A stretch of DNA of 47,104 nt from the NCBI GenBank assembly GCA_963575745.1, contig CAUYUJ010014262.1, positions 374,935 through 422,038 on the forward strand, read 5' to 3'. Source of the stretch: Prorocentrum cordatum. Lineage: Eukaryota; Sar; Dinophyceae; Prorocentrales; Prorocentraceae. The number at the start of each line of letters is the position of its first letter. The stretch's first letter is position 1. Below the pieces are notes generated by a model, which was given only the letters and a program-made list of their open reading frames with translations, was not told the DNA's origin and did no database searches. Below are positions 32,661 to 41,340 of the stretch, piece by piece. The position numbers were made by a program, and so were the translations under genes.

Positions 32661-33326
32661 TATGGGAGAGAGGCGAGTAGTATTCGGATTGTGGGGGCGG
32701 AGGGGGGAGGTCTTGGGTCGGGTTCTGTGGATCGGCGCTGGACCACCCTCCCGGACGCGCGGCGCGCGCCAGGGAGATTGCGCCGGACGCACCGCCAGGG
32801 GGGCGTCCGGCGCCGATCCCAGACAATCGGGCGCCACGACGAAGGACAGCAGATCGTAGGAGGACAAACTCGACCAGATCCCTCCAGACCCCACCTCTAC
32901 GTCGAGATGCAAGCCGATCCGCGGGGACCGCGGGGCCCGATCGGCAAGGCAAACTTCCCAGAGATCCGACGCCGTGATGTCTTCCAGACGGGGTCCCCGA
33001 AAGTCTCGACCCCTTCCCCTGGACTGGCTTTGCATCCTGAGTCTTTTTTGGCGGTCCCGGGGCCCGGCGAGGGCCTCTAGAGACCGCAAACGGCGAAAAA
33101 CCTCCGTCGGAATTTGTTCACTATGCTTAGGTCGGGCATGTCCCCCGGGAGGCGGAGTTGGACGAACAATGTTAACAAACAAATCGTCAAACATCGTCCC
33201 CATATCATTTGTTTGCTGAGTTTGGCATATTCCCCCTGTAGAGAGACACGCCCCACTGAAACCTGCGCTGGATCTCTGGGTTGCCCGTCGCGGAAAAAAA
33301 AGTGCGACGCCAGGATCTCGCGGCAC
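32661..33326. other. intron 1, part: inverted repeat, dispersed copy, small TIR element
   Basis: GGATCGGCGC (about 32729) and GCGCCGATCC (about 32810) bracket a GC-rich hairpin region. A plus copy of the dispersed family at 32965-33125. A TIR element of the GTCGGGC family at 33130-33254. GAGATCCTGGCGTCGCA on the minus strand begins at 33319, 7 nt after the exon 1 donor. Confidence 0.55.
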
Positions 33327-33405
33327 CCGTCTGCGCACGTGGGAGCTTTCTCCTCCGAGCGCCGTCCAGCGCCACCCAGTTCCCCCGGCGCCCGCCGCAC
33401 ACGAC
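33327..33405 (-). CDS. exon 1 (most 5' secure exon), fucosyltransferase-like gene
   Basis: 79 nt reading VVCGGRRGNWVALDGARR, then RKLPRAQT plus one base. The donor GTGCCG makes the phase match exon 2 (QTG|EAGF). Acceptor GGTCTCCCCGCGAG. An alternative GA donor 7 nt further (GAGATCC) would use another frame. The translation start is not seen, so further 5' exons must lie above 33.4 kb; a candidate is at 42950-43107. The TIR element holding the retroelement begins only 27 nt upstream of this exon, at the 3' end of the preceding intron. Confidence 0.5.
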
Positions 33406-33581
33406 CTCGCGGGGAGACCAAAAGGTATCCATACAGTCGGGGCGCTGAAGAAGGAACTCTTTTCGTTGGGTAGGGGCTCCGTGTTCCTTAATTGTTTCAC
33501 AGTTTGCCCCACGTTTTCCTTAGGTTTTCGAAGGGAATTCGAAGTTCAACTTCTGGAGAAAAGGGTCCTCGTTCCTTATTT

Positions 33582-33700
33582 AGGCTTCCCTCCTACCGCA
33601 AGTGTTTTTCTCCGGCGCTCAGGGATTGTGCAATGGCGAAGCCGATCTAAAAAAGCGCACCGAACCGGAGACGGGCTCGGACGAGGCTCCACGGCTCCTG
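33582..33700 (-). repeat. DIRS-type element terminal repeat B2
   Basis: 119 nt, outermost at the element 3' end. Differs from B1 only by one extra T in a T-run and one G/A change. Confidence 0.93.
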
Positions 33701-33721
33701 GAGGCGCGGGGAGGCGGGCGG

Positions 33722-33767
33722 GTGACGGCTGAGGCCATTGCTCCCGTCCTGAAGCCTACGAGTCAGG
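33722..33767 (-). repeat. DIRS-type element internal repeat A2
   Basis: 46 nt identical to A1 (41307-41352), placed between B1 and B2; shares its last AGG with B1. B1/A2 would be the junction of the closed circular intermediate. Confidence 0.93.
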
Positions 33768-33882
33768 CTTCCCTCCTACCGCAAGTGTTTTCTCCGGCAC
33801 TCAGGGATTGTGCAATGGCGAAGCCGATCTAAAAAAGCGCACCGAACCGGAGACGGGCTCGGACGAGGCTCCACGGCTCCTG
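33765..33882 (-). repeat. DIRS-type element repeat B1
   Basis: 118 nt, 80 nt after the recombinase stop codon; direct repeat of B2. Confidence 0.93.
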
Positions 33883-33962
33883 ACCCAAACCTCCACACAG
33901 CTCGAAAACAGCACGAGGGGAGATCAGGGCAGACGATCCCCGGGCAGTGAGAAGAGCAGCAC

Positions 33963-36900
33963 TCAGATTTTGCCACGCTCGGGCCACGCCGACGTTACAG
34001 AGGCGGTGGCGCGAGCGAGCAGGCCGGGCAGAGCGGCGGCAAACCTGCCCACAAGCTCACGCGAGGCCTGCGTCAGGTTCGGCACGAACGCGACGGCAGC
34101 GACCTCCTGGATGTAGATCTCCATGGACTTCAGCTGCCTCCACCTGCCGCGCCACTGCGTACGCGGCAGGTCCTCGCTCTGCTGGAAGAAGAAAGTGGCG
34201 CCTCCCCCACGGTGCGACGCCGGCGTCAGGCCGTGCGCTTCCGTGGCCGCGATGCCGAAGAACTGCACGAGGGCGTCGTGGCACCTCCGGAAGTGCTGGT
34301 AGGTGCCCCTGAAGACCTTCTCCCCGCGCGGCCGCCCGACGGCCAGGCGCTCCAGCAGCCTGACCAGCGCCACCTCGTCACACCTGGCGTGCTCCATGCG
34401 CGCCACCGCCCAGCGAGCCTTAGGCTCGCGCACCTTCACGTAGCACACCTCGGACTCGGACATCAGCTGGGATGGCAGCAGCAGGTCCGAGTAGCTCAGG
34501 CCGTGCGCCTCGCCTGGGCGCAGCATGCACGTGAACGCCAGGAAGATCAGGACGGCCATGTCGATCCACTGCCAGCTGAGCGCCAGCGCCACCAGCGCCC
34601 GCAGCACCGGCAGAGGCGTGGGATACCGGTGGCGCGTCGGCACCGCGAACTGCCACGCCGCCGACACGTCCCACGCCGCGCCCATGTGCCTGCGCAGGGA
34701 CCGCTCGGTGTCCACGATCGCGTTGATGGTCTCCGTGTAGTGCTTCAGGCTGCGGCCCCGCGAGTAGAGCACCTGCCCGTACGAGGCGACGATGCTGGAG
34801 ACCACCCGCGGCAGCTGCACCACCAGCTCGGCCACGGAGCAGCCGCCGTCCAGCGCCATCAGCCACGTCTCGAACTGTTGCAGGAGGAGCCGGCGCATCT
34901 GCGCGGTCTTGGTGCCGGTCTGAGGCCGCAGGCGCAGGTCCACCGCGGGCCGCGGCGCCGGAGGTTCGCCAGCCACGCGCGCGCCTCCCGTCATCATGAC
35001 AAGGCTGAGCCAGACCACGGCGAGCGTCCTCCCAGGGCCCTCGCCTGGGTAGCCGAGCGAGCTGTCGAAGTCCTTCAGCGTCCACAGCTGCACCAGCTTC
35101 AGCGCCATGCGACACCACTCCGACTCCGCACGCCGCTGCCGGGGCACCCGCGTCCACTGGTCGAGGCCGCCCAGGTCCCCCGCCGCCGCCGAGCTCCACC
35201 AGGGCGGGCGCGCGGCCGAGGGGGGCGCTATCCCTCGGCCCCGCGACGGGCCGTCGGCGGGGATCAGGCGCGTGGGTGCGAAGTCGTACCCCGGGTACAC
35301 GTCGAAGCCCAGGACGTCGGGGAGGCCTACCTTCAGGTCGTCGTTGAGTGCATGCGATGCCGAACGGCCCTTGGCACAGGCCCCCAGCGCGACGGTCGAG
35401 TCCAGCAGAAACGGCTGCCTGGTCCCGGGCTGCTCCCGCGCGGCCTTCCCGCGCGCCCTCAAGTGCGCGCGCACCTCCAGCCTGTTGATGTGCGTCACCG
35501 GCGGGCACGGCTCGCAAGTGAAGGCCCTCCAGCGGCAGCAGCGGATCAAGTCGTTGACGAACGGCTGCTCCAGCCGCCCCGCCGTAGCCTCCGGCGCCGG
35601 CTCCACCCCCACCAGGGGCGCCTCGGCGGCCAGCTGCGCGCGGGTCAGCGCCGCCCACTCGTCGCACAGCCTGGCCGAGTAGGCAGCCGCAGGGGCGGTG
35701 CGGGCGGCTCCCACCAGCGGGCTGCGGTGGGCCTTCCGCCCGTGAACGCATGGGCGGGCCAACGGCATCAAGAAGTCGCAGTGCACCAGGCCCAGCTTGG
35801 TCGGTTTCTGAAACGGGGCCCCGAACGAGCAGGCCGCGAAGACCAGCATGCCACAGCCCGGCTTCGCGAACAGCGCCATCACCTGCTGCACGTACCATGT
35901 GTAGGCCCAAGCAGGGTGCTCCAGGGACCCGTGCCTGCGGTAGCGCCGCGCCGTCCACAGGATGAGCAGGCACCTGAAAAGCAGGACGGTGCCCAGGAGC
36001 GTGTCCTCGTCGCTGGGGTCCAGGCCTAACGGCTGGGTGCGCGAGCGAAGTCTGGGCTGCCGAGCCAACGAGAAGGTCCTGCACGGCGGGGCGCAATGCA
36101 CGTAGGCGACCCGGCCGTTGATGATCAGGAACAGGATCCACTCCACGATGCGGATGGAGCGTAAGTCCCATATCGGGTGCGTCTTGGGGTCGATCCTGGG
36201 CCCCACCCGCAGGCCAGCCGCTGCGTGCGCCCGAGACCAAGGGGCGTCGCGCCCGCTGCACACCTCCAGCACATCGAAGACCTCGAGGAGGTGCCAGCGC
36301 GGCACCTTCACGCCAGGCCGCAGCTCCTCGTCGATATCCTGCAGCCACGCTCTGTCCTCCAGGCGCTTGTGCGCGCGGATGTAGGCCACCTCCTTACTGT
36401 TCAGCTGCGTGCACCACCCGCGCTGGTCGCGATGCCGCCAGATCTCGCGCACAATGGGCTGCGCCACGTCCGCCACGACCGACGCCATGCAGAGATGCGA
36501 CGCGTCGCTGCACACGACCCTGCTCGCGACCTGGGCCTTGAGGTTGGTGGCGAACGTGGGTGCCAGCATGGACAGCAACATCAGCTCCTGCCTGGCGCCG
36601 GCGCCGAGCTCGAAGACGTCGTCGTCGCGCGGCACCTCCGGCAGTGAGCGAAACACCTCGTCCAGCAAGCACATAGCAGGACGACGAAAGCCCACCACAT
36701 GCACCCAGCTAGCCACCGTCCTCCTGAGCAGGGCTCCCGACACGAGGCCGTGGGCAGCGATGCCAGAGGACAAAAGCGCCAGGCCAGCCCGGCGCAGCCT
36801 TTCCGCCCCGATATGCCCTGAAGACAGCAGCTCGGCGCCCAGCGCGAAGCCCGCCGAGGCCCCCGCCACGCGCTTGTCGTCCGCCGCCACGAGGCCCTCC

Positions 36901-38213
36901 TTCGCATACTGCGCGCGGGCGCCGTCGAAGGACTGCACCAGCGCAGCCGGCAAGCGCCGCGAGCCACGCACCCGCTGTCCCAGGCCGATGTGGTCGTCGA
37001 TCTGCAGTAGCTCCGCGTGCGGGCCGCGCGGGAAAGGCCTGTGGCGTTGCACACGAACAGCGTCCGCCAGCGAGCCGCCAGCCTGCAGCACCGCCTCGCG
37101 CGCGCCCTGGGCGAAGTCGATCGCGTTCAGGTCCCCCATGAGCAGGCTCGCCACGCACACCACGCAGTACTCGCCCAGCTCGGAGCCGCGCGCCGCGAAC
37201 GCCCGCGTGTGCCTCAGCATGTGGGTGGGCACCTTCCGCCCCAGGATGTTCGCGCGTGCCTTGGCGGGCGTCGCGTCGAAAGAGGGGTAGAAGTCGGAGA
37301 CGTCCTCGGCGAACAGCACGGGCACGCATCCGTCGTCCAGCTCGTAGTCGCACAGCGCGTGCGCTGACACCAGGCGCTGACTACCCGACTGGAGGGGATG
37401 CTCGGCAGCGTTCCTGATACGGCGATCCCAGACGATCCGGTCCCGCTGCTGGTCCCGATAAACGGGTATGAGCTTGCACGCCTGGTCCATGTCCACCTCC
37501 TCGGGCTTCGCCAAGTACAGCTTGTGGGAGCGGTCCAGGTCGGTCGCGAAAGCGACGATCTCGGTCATACTGCCAGTCTGCCTCATAGTCTTCAGCCCGT
37601 GGTCCAGCGGCCGGGCCCTCTCGATCATCGCGGGGTCCAGGTAGGCGGCCGCCTCGAAAACCGGCAGGTGATAGACGGGGTCGAAGTGGGCCTCCTGCCT
37701 GCAGAAGGTCGCGCGGCTGGCCACGAAGGGCGCCACCGCAAGAGGGGGCGGAGCTCGCACCTGCTGCCCGGGGGCGGCTCCGCGAAGTTGCATAGCGAAT
37801 TGCAGAAGCGAGTGTAGCTTCATCTTGCCGCGGCCGCTCATGTCGTAGGGCGTGCGGCCCAACTGCTTGGCAAGGGCCAGGAGGTGGGGGACCCGCTCCC
37901 GCTGCACCTCCGACAAGCCCATCCCCGTCCTGCACGATGCCGGGCACCAGCGCTGCGAGCCAAGCGCCAGGAAAGAGCACGCGACCACCATCAGGTTGAC
38001 CTGCAGCTTGGCCACTTGCAACTTCTTCCAACGCTCCCTGCAGCGCGGGCTGGTGTACGGAGGGGTGCCGATGGTCCACGGGTAGGGCGGCGCCATCGGG
38101 AACAACTTCAAGCAGGTACGCGTCGGGGACTCCGACGGGGCACCGGAGAACTGCATGCACGAATACAAAAAGTAGCCCAGCCTGGTCCTGGACCTGAGGA
38201 GGCGGCGCACCAT
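33963..38213 (-). CDS. polyprotein: RT - RNase H - cytosine-methyltransferase-like - tyrosine recombinase
   Basis: About 1416 aa from the first ATG (38213, MVRRLLRSRTRLGYF), 60 nt after the Gag stop. The frame is open far upstream, so a frameshift fusion with Gag is also possible. RT: motif A FAEDVSDFYPSF (Asp about residue 307), motif B-like GDLNAIDFAQGAREAVLQ, motif C LQIDDHIGL (residues 406-407). RNase H-like: VVCSDASHLC (about 570), LNSKEVAYIRAH. Methyltransferase-like: VLEVCSGRDAPWSRAHAAAG (SAM-binding motif I), VHCAPPCRTFSLAR (catalytic PC, Cys about 711), SLEHPAW (ENV-like), then FGAPFQKPTKL. Recombinase: CMLRPGEAHGLS (Arg I), PASHRGGGATFF (box II), TQWRGRW, MEIYIQE (Tyr about 1367). 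Box II has Arg but lacks the usual leading His of HxxR. No frameshift is seen, so the protein could be functional. Confidence 0.88.
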   Translation of the reverse strand: MVRRLLRSRTRLGYFLYSCMQFSGAPSESPTRTCLKLFPMAPPYPWTIGTPPYTSPRCRERWKKLQVAKLQVNLMVVACSFLALGSQRWCPASCRTGMGLSEVQRERVPHLLALAKQLGRTPYDMSGRGKMKLHSLLQFAMQLRGAAPGQQVRAPPPLAVAPFVASRATFCRQEAHFDPVYHLPVFEAAAYLDPAMIERARPLDHGLKTMRQTGSMTEIVAFATDLDRSHKLYLAKPEEVDMDQACKLIPVYRDQQRDRIVWDRRIRNAAEHPLQSGSQRLVSAHALCDYELDDGCVPVLFAEDVSDFYPSFDATPAKARANILGRKVPTHMLRHTRAFAARGSELGEYCVVCVASLLMGDLNAIDFAQGAREAVLQAGGSLADAVRVQRHRPFPRGPHAELLQIDDHIGLGQRVRGSRRLPAALVQSFDGARAQYAKEGLVAADDKRVAGASAGFALGAELLSSGHIGAERLRRAGLALLSSGIAAHGLVSGALLRRTVASWVHVVGFRRPAMCLLDEVFRSLPEVPRDDDVFELGAGARQELMLLSMLAPTFATNLKAQVASRVVCSDASHLCMASVVADVAQPIVREIWRHRDQRGWCTQLNSKEVAYIRAHKRLEDRAWLQDIDEELRPGVKVPRWHLLEVFDVLEVCSGRDAPWSRAHAAAGLRVGPRIDPKTHPIWDLRSIRIVEWILFLIINGRVAYVHCAPPCRTFSLARQPRLRSRTQPLGLDPSDEDTLLGTVLLFRCLLILWTARRYRRHGSLEHPAWAYTWYVQQVMALFAKPGCGMLVFAACSFGAPFQKPTKLGLVHCDFLMPLARPCVHGRKAHRSPLVGAARTAPAAAYSARLCDEWAALTRAQLAAEAPLVGVEPAPEATAGRLEQPFVNDLIRCCRWRAFTCEPCPPVTHINRLEVRAHLRARGKAAREQPGTRQPFLLDSTVALGACAKGRSASHALNDDLKVGLPDVLGFDVYPGYDFAPTRLIPADGPSRGRGIAPPSAARPPWWSSAAAGDLGGLDQWTRVPRQRRAESEWCRMALKLVQLWTLKDFDSSLGYPGEGPGRTLAVVWLSLVMMTGGARVAGEPPAPRPAVDLRLRPQTGTKTAQMRRLLLQQFETWLMALDGGCSVAELVVQLPRVVSSIVASYGQVLYSRGRSLKHYTETINAIVDTERSLRRHMGAAWDVSAAWQFAVPTRHRYPTPLPVLRALVALALSWQWIDMAVLIFLAFTCMLRPGEAHGLSYSDLLLPSQLMSESEVCYVKVREPKARWAVARMEHARCDEVALVRLLERLAVGRPRGEKVFRGTYQHFRRCHDALVQFFGIAATEAHGLTPASHRGGGATFFFQQSEDLPRTQWRGRWRQLKSMEIYIQEVAAVAFVPNLTQASRELVGRFAAALPGLLARATASVTSAWPERGKI

Positions 38214-38272
38214 GCCGATCTGCGCCCGCGGGACCCCGGCCTCGAGGTCCGCCAGCAAGCCGGCCTCGCCGG

Positions 38273-40588
38273 CTACGCCCCCTCCTTGGCGCCGCCTCCG
38301 CGCCCGCCCTTGGGCGCGCCCTTCGGCGGCTTGGTCTCCTCGTCGTCCCTCTTGCCGCCCCCGCGGTCGTCGTTGAACTTCTTCCTGATCTCCGCCAGGG
38401 ACGCGGCGTCCTTCGTGTAGGCCATCGCCGCCGTCGACCACGTAGCGTCCGCCAGGTACCCGAACGGCCGCAGGCTGTCGACGCTCCCGCCCGTGCCGGC
38501 CGTCATCTGCGCCCACGGGGGCTCCGGCAGATGCGTGAGGAGCCACGCGAGCTGCCAGCGCCCGTTGTCCCGCTGGGCCTGCTCCAGCGCCGTCAACAGC
38601 AGCAGGATGAGCGCCTCCGCCATCTCGTGTTGGCCCCGTGCCATGAGGTCGGCCACTCGCGCGATGCCGAACCCGAGGTAGGCGGCCGTCCTGTTGCCCC
38701 GATTGATCGTCCCGGTGCGCACCACGAACTCCACCATGCTGCGCACCCTCGGGTCGGGGTCGTCCGAGGTCCCCGCCAGCGCCAGCTCCGCGTTCCCCCT
38801 GATGATTGACGTCCAGGCCGTCGGCCGCGCCTGCAGGTCGCGCCGCAGCATCTCCATGCTGGCGGCGCCGCGGGCCCCGGGCATCTTGCCAGCAGCGGCG
38901 GACCCATCGTCGAGGCCCGGCTGCAGAAGCCCGGCCAGCGCGGCGGGCGCGGCGCCAGCAGGCATCCGCTGCAGCTCTGCCACGGCAGCCCAGTGCGCCG
39001 CCAGCTCGGCCGGCGACGCGCCCGCGGGCGGCGGCGCCGCGGCGGCGGCTGCTCCTGCCGGCGCGCCAGCGGGTGCTGCAACGCCGGCCTGGCACCACGC
39101 CACGATGCCCTCCGGCGACCTGCGCACCTCGCCCTCCGAGACGTCGGCAAACGGGACGCCGTGGTGGCGGGCGAAGTTGGCCCTGGCCTGCACCACCTGC
39201 GCCGCGTTGAGGGGGAAGCCCGTTCCTGCCGCCGGCGCAGCTGCCGGGCCCGCGGCCCTCGCAAGGGCGGCGGAACCTCCGTCGCTCGCCGGGACCCCAG
39301 CTGGCGGGGCGCCAGCCACGCCGACCGGCTGCCCGAAGCGCGCCAGCGGTGGAGCCCCCGCCGTGTGCAGGGCCCAGTCCACGGCGGCGCGATCGGCGGC
39401 GGCACCTCGCGACGGCCCCAGCACCTGCGGATGCGTCGGGCCAGCGGGCGCGGCGGCACTGGGCGGCGGCGCCTCGAAAGGCGGCGGCAGGGGGGGCTCG
39501 CCACTGCCCGCGCTCTCCAGCGCCGCAACGCGCCGCAGCACCTCCTGGTTGGACTCCGCCAGTCGCTCCAAGGTCGCGGCCAGCGAGGCGACGGTGGTGC
39601 GACCCTGGCCCGCTGCCGCTCGCGAGCGGGCGGGGCCACGACGGCCCTCGGGGAGGCCGCCCGACTCCTCGTCGGCCGAGTCGCCCAGCTCGAACGCGCC
39701 CCCGGCGTTGCCGCGCCCGCCTCGCCCGCGGCCGCCACCAGCGGCCGGGCGCCCGGGCGCCGGGGCCTGCCTGCGTGCGGCGGCGACGGCGGCGTGCTGC
39801 AGGCGGGCGGCCTGCGGGCCCGCGACGTCGCCAGCTCCGACGGCGGCCGCCCGCGGCGGCGAAGGAGGTGGCGGGTGCCAGGGCTCCCAGGGGCCTTCCG
39901 CGGCGCCCGCGGCGGAGCCGCCCGGAGGCGGGGTCGCGACGCGCGGCAGTGCCTGCCCGTCGGGCCCGACCAGCTGATCCTCGTCGCCCGGCTCGGGCTC
40001 GGGAGGGGGCCAGCGCAGGCGCAGCAGCCCTCGCCACGGGCCGAGCCCCAGCGCGCCGCCCAGCACCGTGTCGAGCGCCTCCGGGCTCAGGGCGTGGGGC
40101 GCCGGGGCGAGCGCGCTGGAGTAGTCCCTGTCTGGACTGATCTCGTGGTCCTCCACGACCGCGGGCAAGGCCTCGGCCAGCTGCACCACCGCGCGAGCTG
40201 CCGGCCAGCGCCCGTCCCCCGCCCACTGGCTGCCGTCGGAGGCTGGCTCCATCCAGGCCCCGCCCTCTGAGCTGATCCTCACCAGGGCCACCGTCGCCAT
40301 CTGGCCGTCGTTCGCGGGCAGGAAGTGGATGGGATCGCCCAGGGCCGCAAAGTGCGGGCTGAGCCAGGGGCACACCGCGGCCGGGATGGCGATAGTCAAC
40401 ACGCCTCCCCTCTTGCGGATGGGCACGATCGGCACGGAGATGCCCACGCCGCCCGTATCCAGCCCCGGATGCACCGTGGTGACGTCCACCTGCAGCGGCA
40501 TGTAGTCGTCCGTCAGCTCGGCCACGCGCAGCTCCCACTCGTACTCCTCGGCGCTGGCGGGCTCCGCGCCGCCCAGCACCGCCGTCAT
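38273..40588 (-). CDS. Gag-like protein of the DIRS-type element
   Basis: 771 aa starting at ATG 40588-40586 (MTAVLGGAEPASAEEYEWEL), which overlaps the stop of the upstream ORF as TGATG. The N-terminal part looks folded (VDVTTVHPGLDTGG, IRKRGGVLTIAIPAA). The centre is Ala/Pro/Gly-rich with a short coiled-coil-like LAATLERLAESNQEVLRRV. The C-terminal part is helical and conserved-looking (PTAWTSIIRGNAELALAG, GIARVADLMARGQHEMAEA) and ends in a Lys/Gly-rich basic tail. No zinc knuckle. Position before RT and the basic tail suggest a nucleocapsid-type role; this is inferred. The same frame is open upstream to an ATG at 41323, but that part is Arg/Gly shadow. Confidence 0.7.
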   Translation of the reverse strand: MTAVLGGAEPASAEEYEWELRVAELTDDYMPLQVDVTTVHPGLDTGGVGISVPIVPIRKRGGVLTIAIPAAVCPWLSPHFAALGDPIHFLPANDGQMATVALVRISSEGGAWMEPASDGSQWAGDGRWPAARAVVQLAEALPAVVEDHEISPDRDYSSALAPAPHALSPEALDTVLGGALGLGPWRGLLRLRWPPPEPEPGDEDQLVGPDGQALPRVATPPPGGSAAGAAEGPWEPWHPPPPSPPRAAAVGAGDVAGPQAARLQHAAVAAARRQAPAPGRPAAGGGRGRGGRGNAGGAFELGDSADEESGGLPEGRRGPARSRAAAGQGRTTVASLAATLERLAESNQEVLRRVAALESAGSGEPPLPPPFEAPPPSAAAPAGPTHPQVLGPSRGAAADRAAVDWALHTAGAPPLARFGQPVGVAGAPPAGVPASDGGSAALARAAGPAAAPAAGTGFPLNAAQVVQARANFARHHGVPFADVSEGEVRRSPEGIVAWCQAGVAAPAGAPAGAAAAAAPPPAGASPAELAAHWAAVAELQRMPAGAAPAALAGLLQPGLDDGSAAAGKMPGARGAASMEMLRRDLQARPTAWTSIIRGNAELALAGTSDDPDPRVRSMVEFVVRTGTINRGNRTAAYLGFGIARVADLMARGQHEMAEALILLLLTALEQAQRDNGRWQLAWLLTHLPEPPWAQMTAGTGGSVDSLRPFGYLADATWSTAAMAYTKDAASLAEIRKKFNDDRGGGKRDDEETKPPKGAPKGGRGGGAKEGA

Positions 40589-40590
40589 CA
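40586..40590 (-). promoter_or_regulatory. TGATG stop/start overlap
   Basis: Stop TGA of the viroplasmin-like ORF (40590-40588) shares its A with the Gag ATG (40588-40586). Such overlaps support coupled termination-reinitiation in several retrotransposons; here the use is inferred. Confidence 0.6.
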
Positions 40591-41340
40591 GGCCGAGCGG
40601 CGGGGCTCGAGCGCGTCGAACAGCGGCGCCGGCGACGGGGCTCCGTGCCGGGCCGCCTCGCGCTCGTAGCCGGCGACCGCCTCGGCCTCGTCGGCGAAGC
40701 GACGCAGCCGCACGCCCGAGGCGAACGAGTATCGGCCTCCAGGCAGCGTCGACGCCAGCGCCCGCCAAGCCTCGCCGCCTCCGCAGTGCACCCCGCGCAG
40801 CTCCGGCCGCAGAGGGTGCTGCCACACCGCGTAGGCCCAGCGCTCGGTCCGCGCGGCCCGAGGAGGAGTCGGCCGGGCGGCACGCTTCGCCGCCGGGGCC
40901 GCCGCGCCCGCCGCGGGCGCCTCCTTGGCCGGCGCAGCGCCGGCCCCACAAGGGGTGTCCTCGGCCGGGGGGGCGCAGGCCGCGCCAGGCGCCGCGAAGG
41001 CCGCGCGCGAGGCGTCGGCGGCGGCCGCGACGGCAGCCTCCGCGGCTGCTCGCCCGGCCTGCGCGGCGTCCACGCCGCTGCCGACGTGCACGTGGACCTC
41101 CACGTGCTGCTGCACGACGACGCCGGGCCCCGGCGCCGCCGACTCCGCCGCGCCCGCAGCGCGGCGCTGGGGGCAGCGGCCGATCAGCCGCCCCCACCAG
41201 CCAGGAGCGCCACCGCCAGCCGCCGTCGCGATGGCGGAAGGGGGGGCGCGCGCGCTGCACGCAGCGCCCGCGCGCGAGGAGGCCACGGCCCGAGCGCGCT
41301 CGAACCGTGACGGCTGAGGCCATTGCTCCCGTCCTGAAGC
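40588..41340 (-). CDS. viroplasmin/RNase H1-N-like ORF of the DIRS-type element
   Basis: Open from 41340 to the stop at 40590-40588, about 250 codons. The N-terminal half is Ala-rich. The C-terminal half reads WAYAVWQHPLRPELRGVHCG, EAWRALASTLPGGRYSF and RLRRFADEAEAVAGYE. This YAV...GV...W..L...GG.YSF...FADEAEA pattern matches the small viroplasmin / RNase H1 N-terminal domain, which binds RNA:DNA hybrids or dsRNA (family knowledge). There is no ATG in this frame; the nearest ATG (41323) lies inside repeat A1 in the Gag frame. Non-AUG initiation or an early indel is needed. The stop overlaps the Gag start (TGATG), suggesting termination-reinitiation. Confidence 0.55.
   Translation of the reverse strand, partial: ASGREQWPQPSRFERARAVASSRAGAACSARAPPSAIATAAGGGAPGWWGRLIGRCPQRRAAGAAESAAPGPGVVVQQHVEVHVHVGSGVDAAQAGRAAAEAAVAAAADASRAAFAAPGAACAPPAEDTPCGAGAAPAKEAPAAGAAAPAAKRAARPTPPRAARTERWAYAVWQHPLRPELRGVHCGGGEAWRALASTLPGGRYSFASGVRLRRFADEAEAVAGYEREAARHGAPSPAPLFDALEPRRSA

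Noticed and set aside
34212-36029. Plus-strand 605-aa ORF opposite the recombinase/methyltransferase
   Set aside because: Antisense shadow of a high-GC coding region; Arg/Gln/His-rich without domains.
38950-40949. The upstream two-kilobase extension of the RT-recombinase frame as part of a 2328-aa protein
   Set aside because: The extension overlaps the Gag-like ORF and is Arg/Gly-rich shadow sequence; recognisable domains start only near 38.2 kb.
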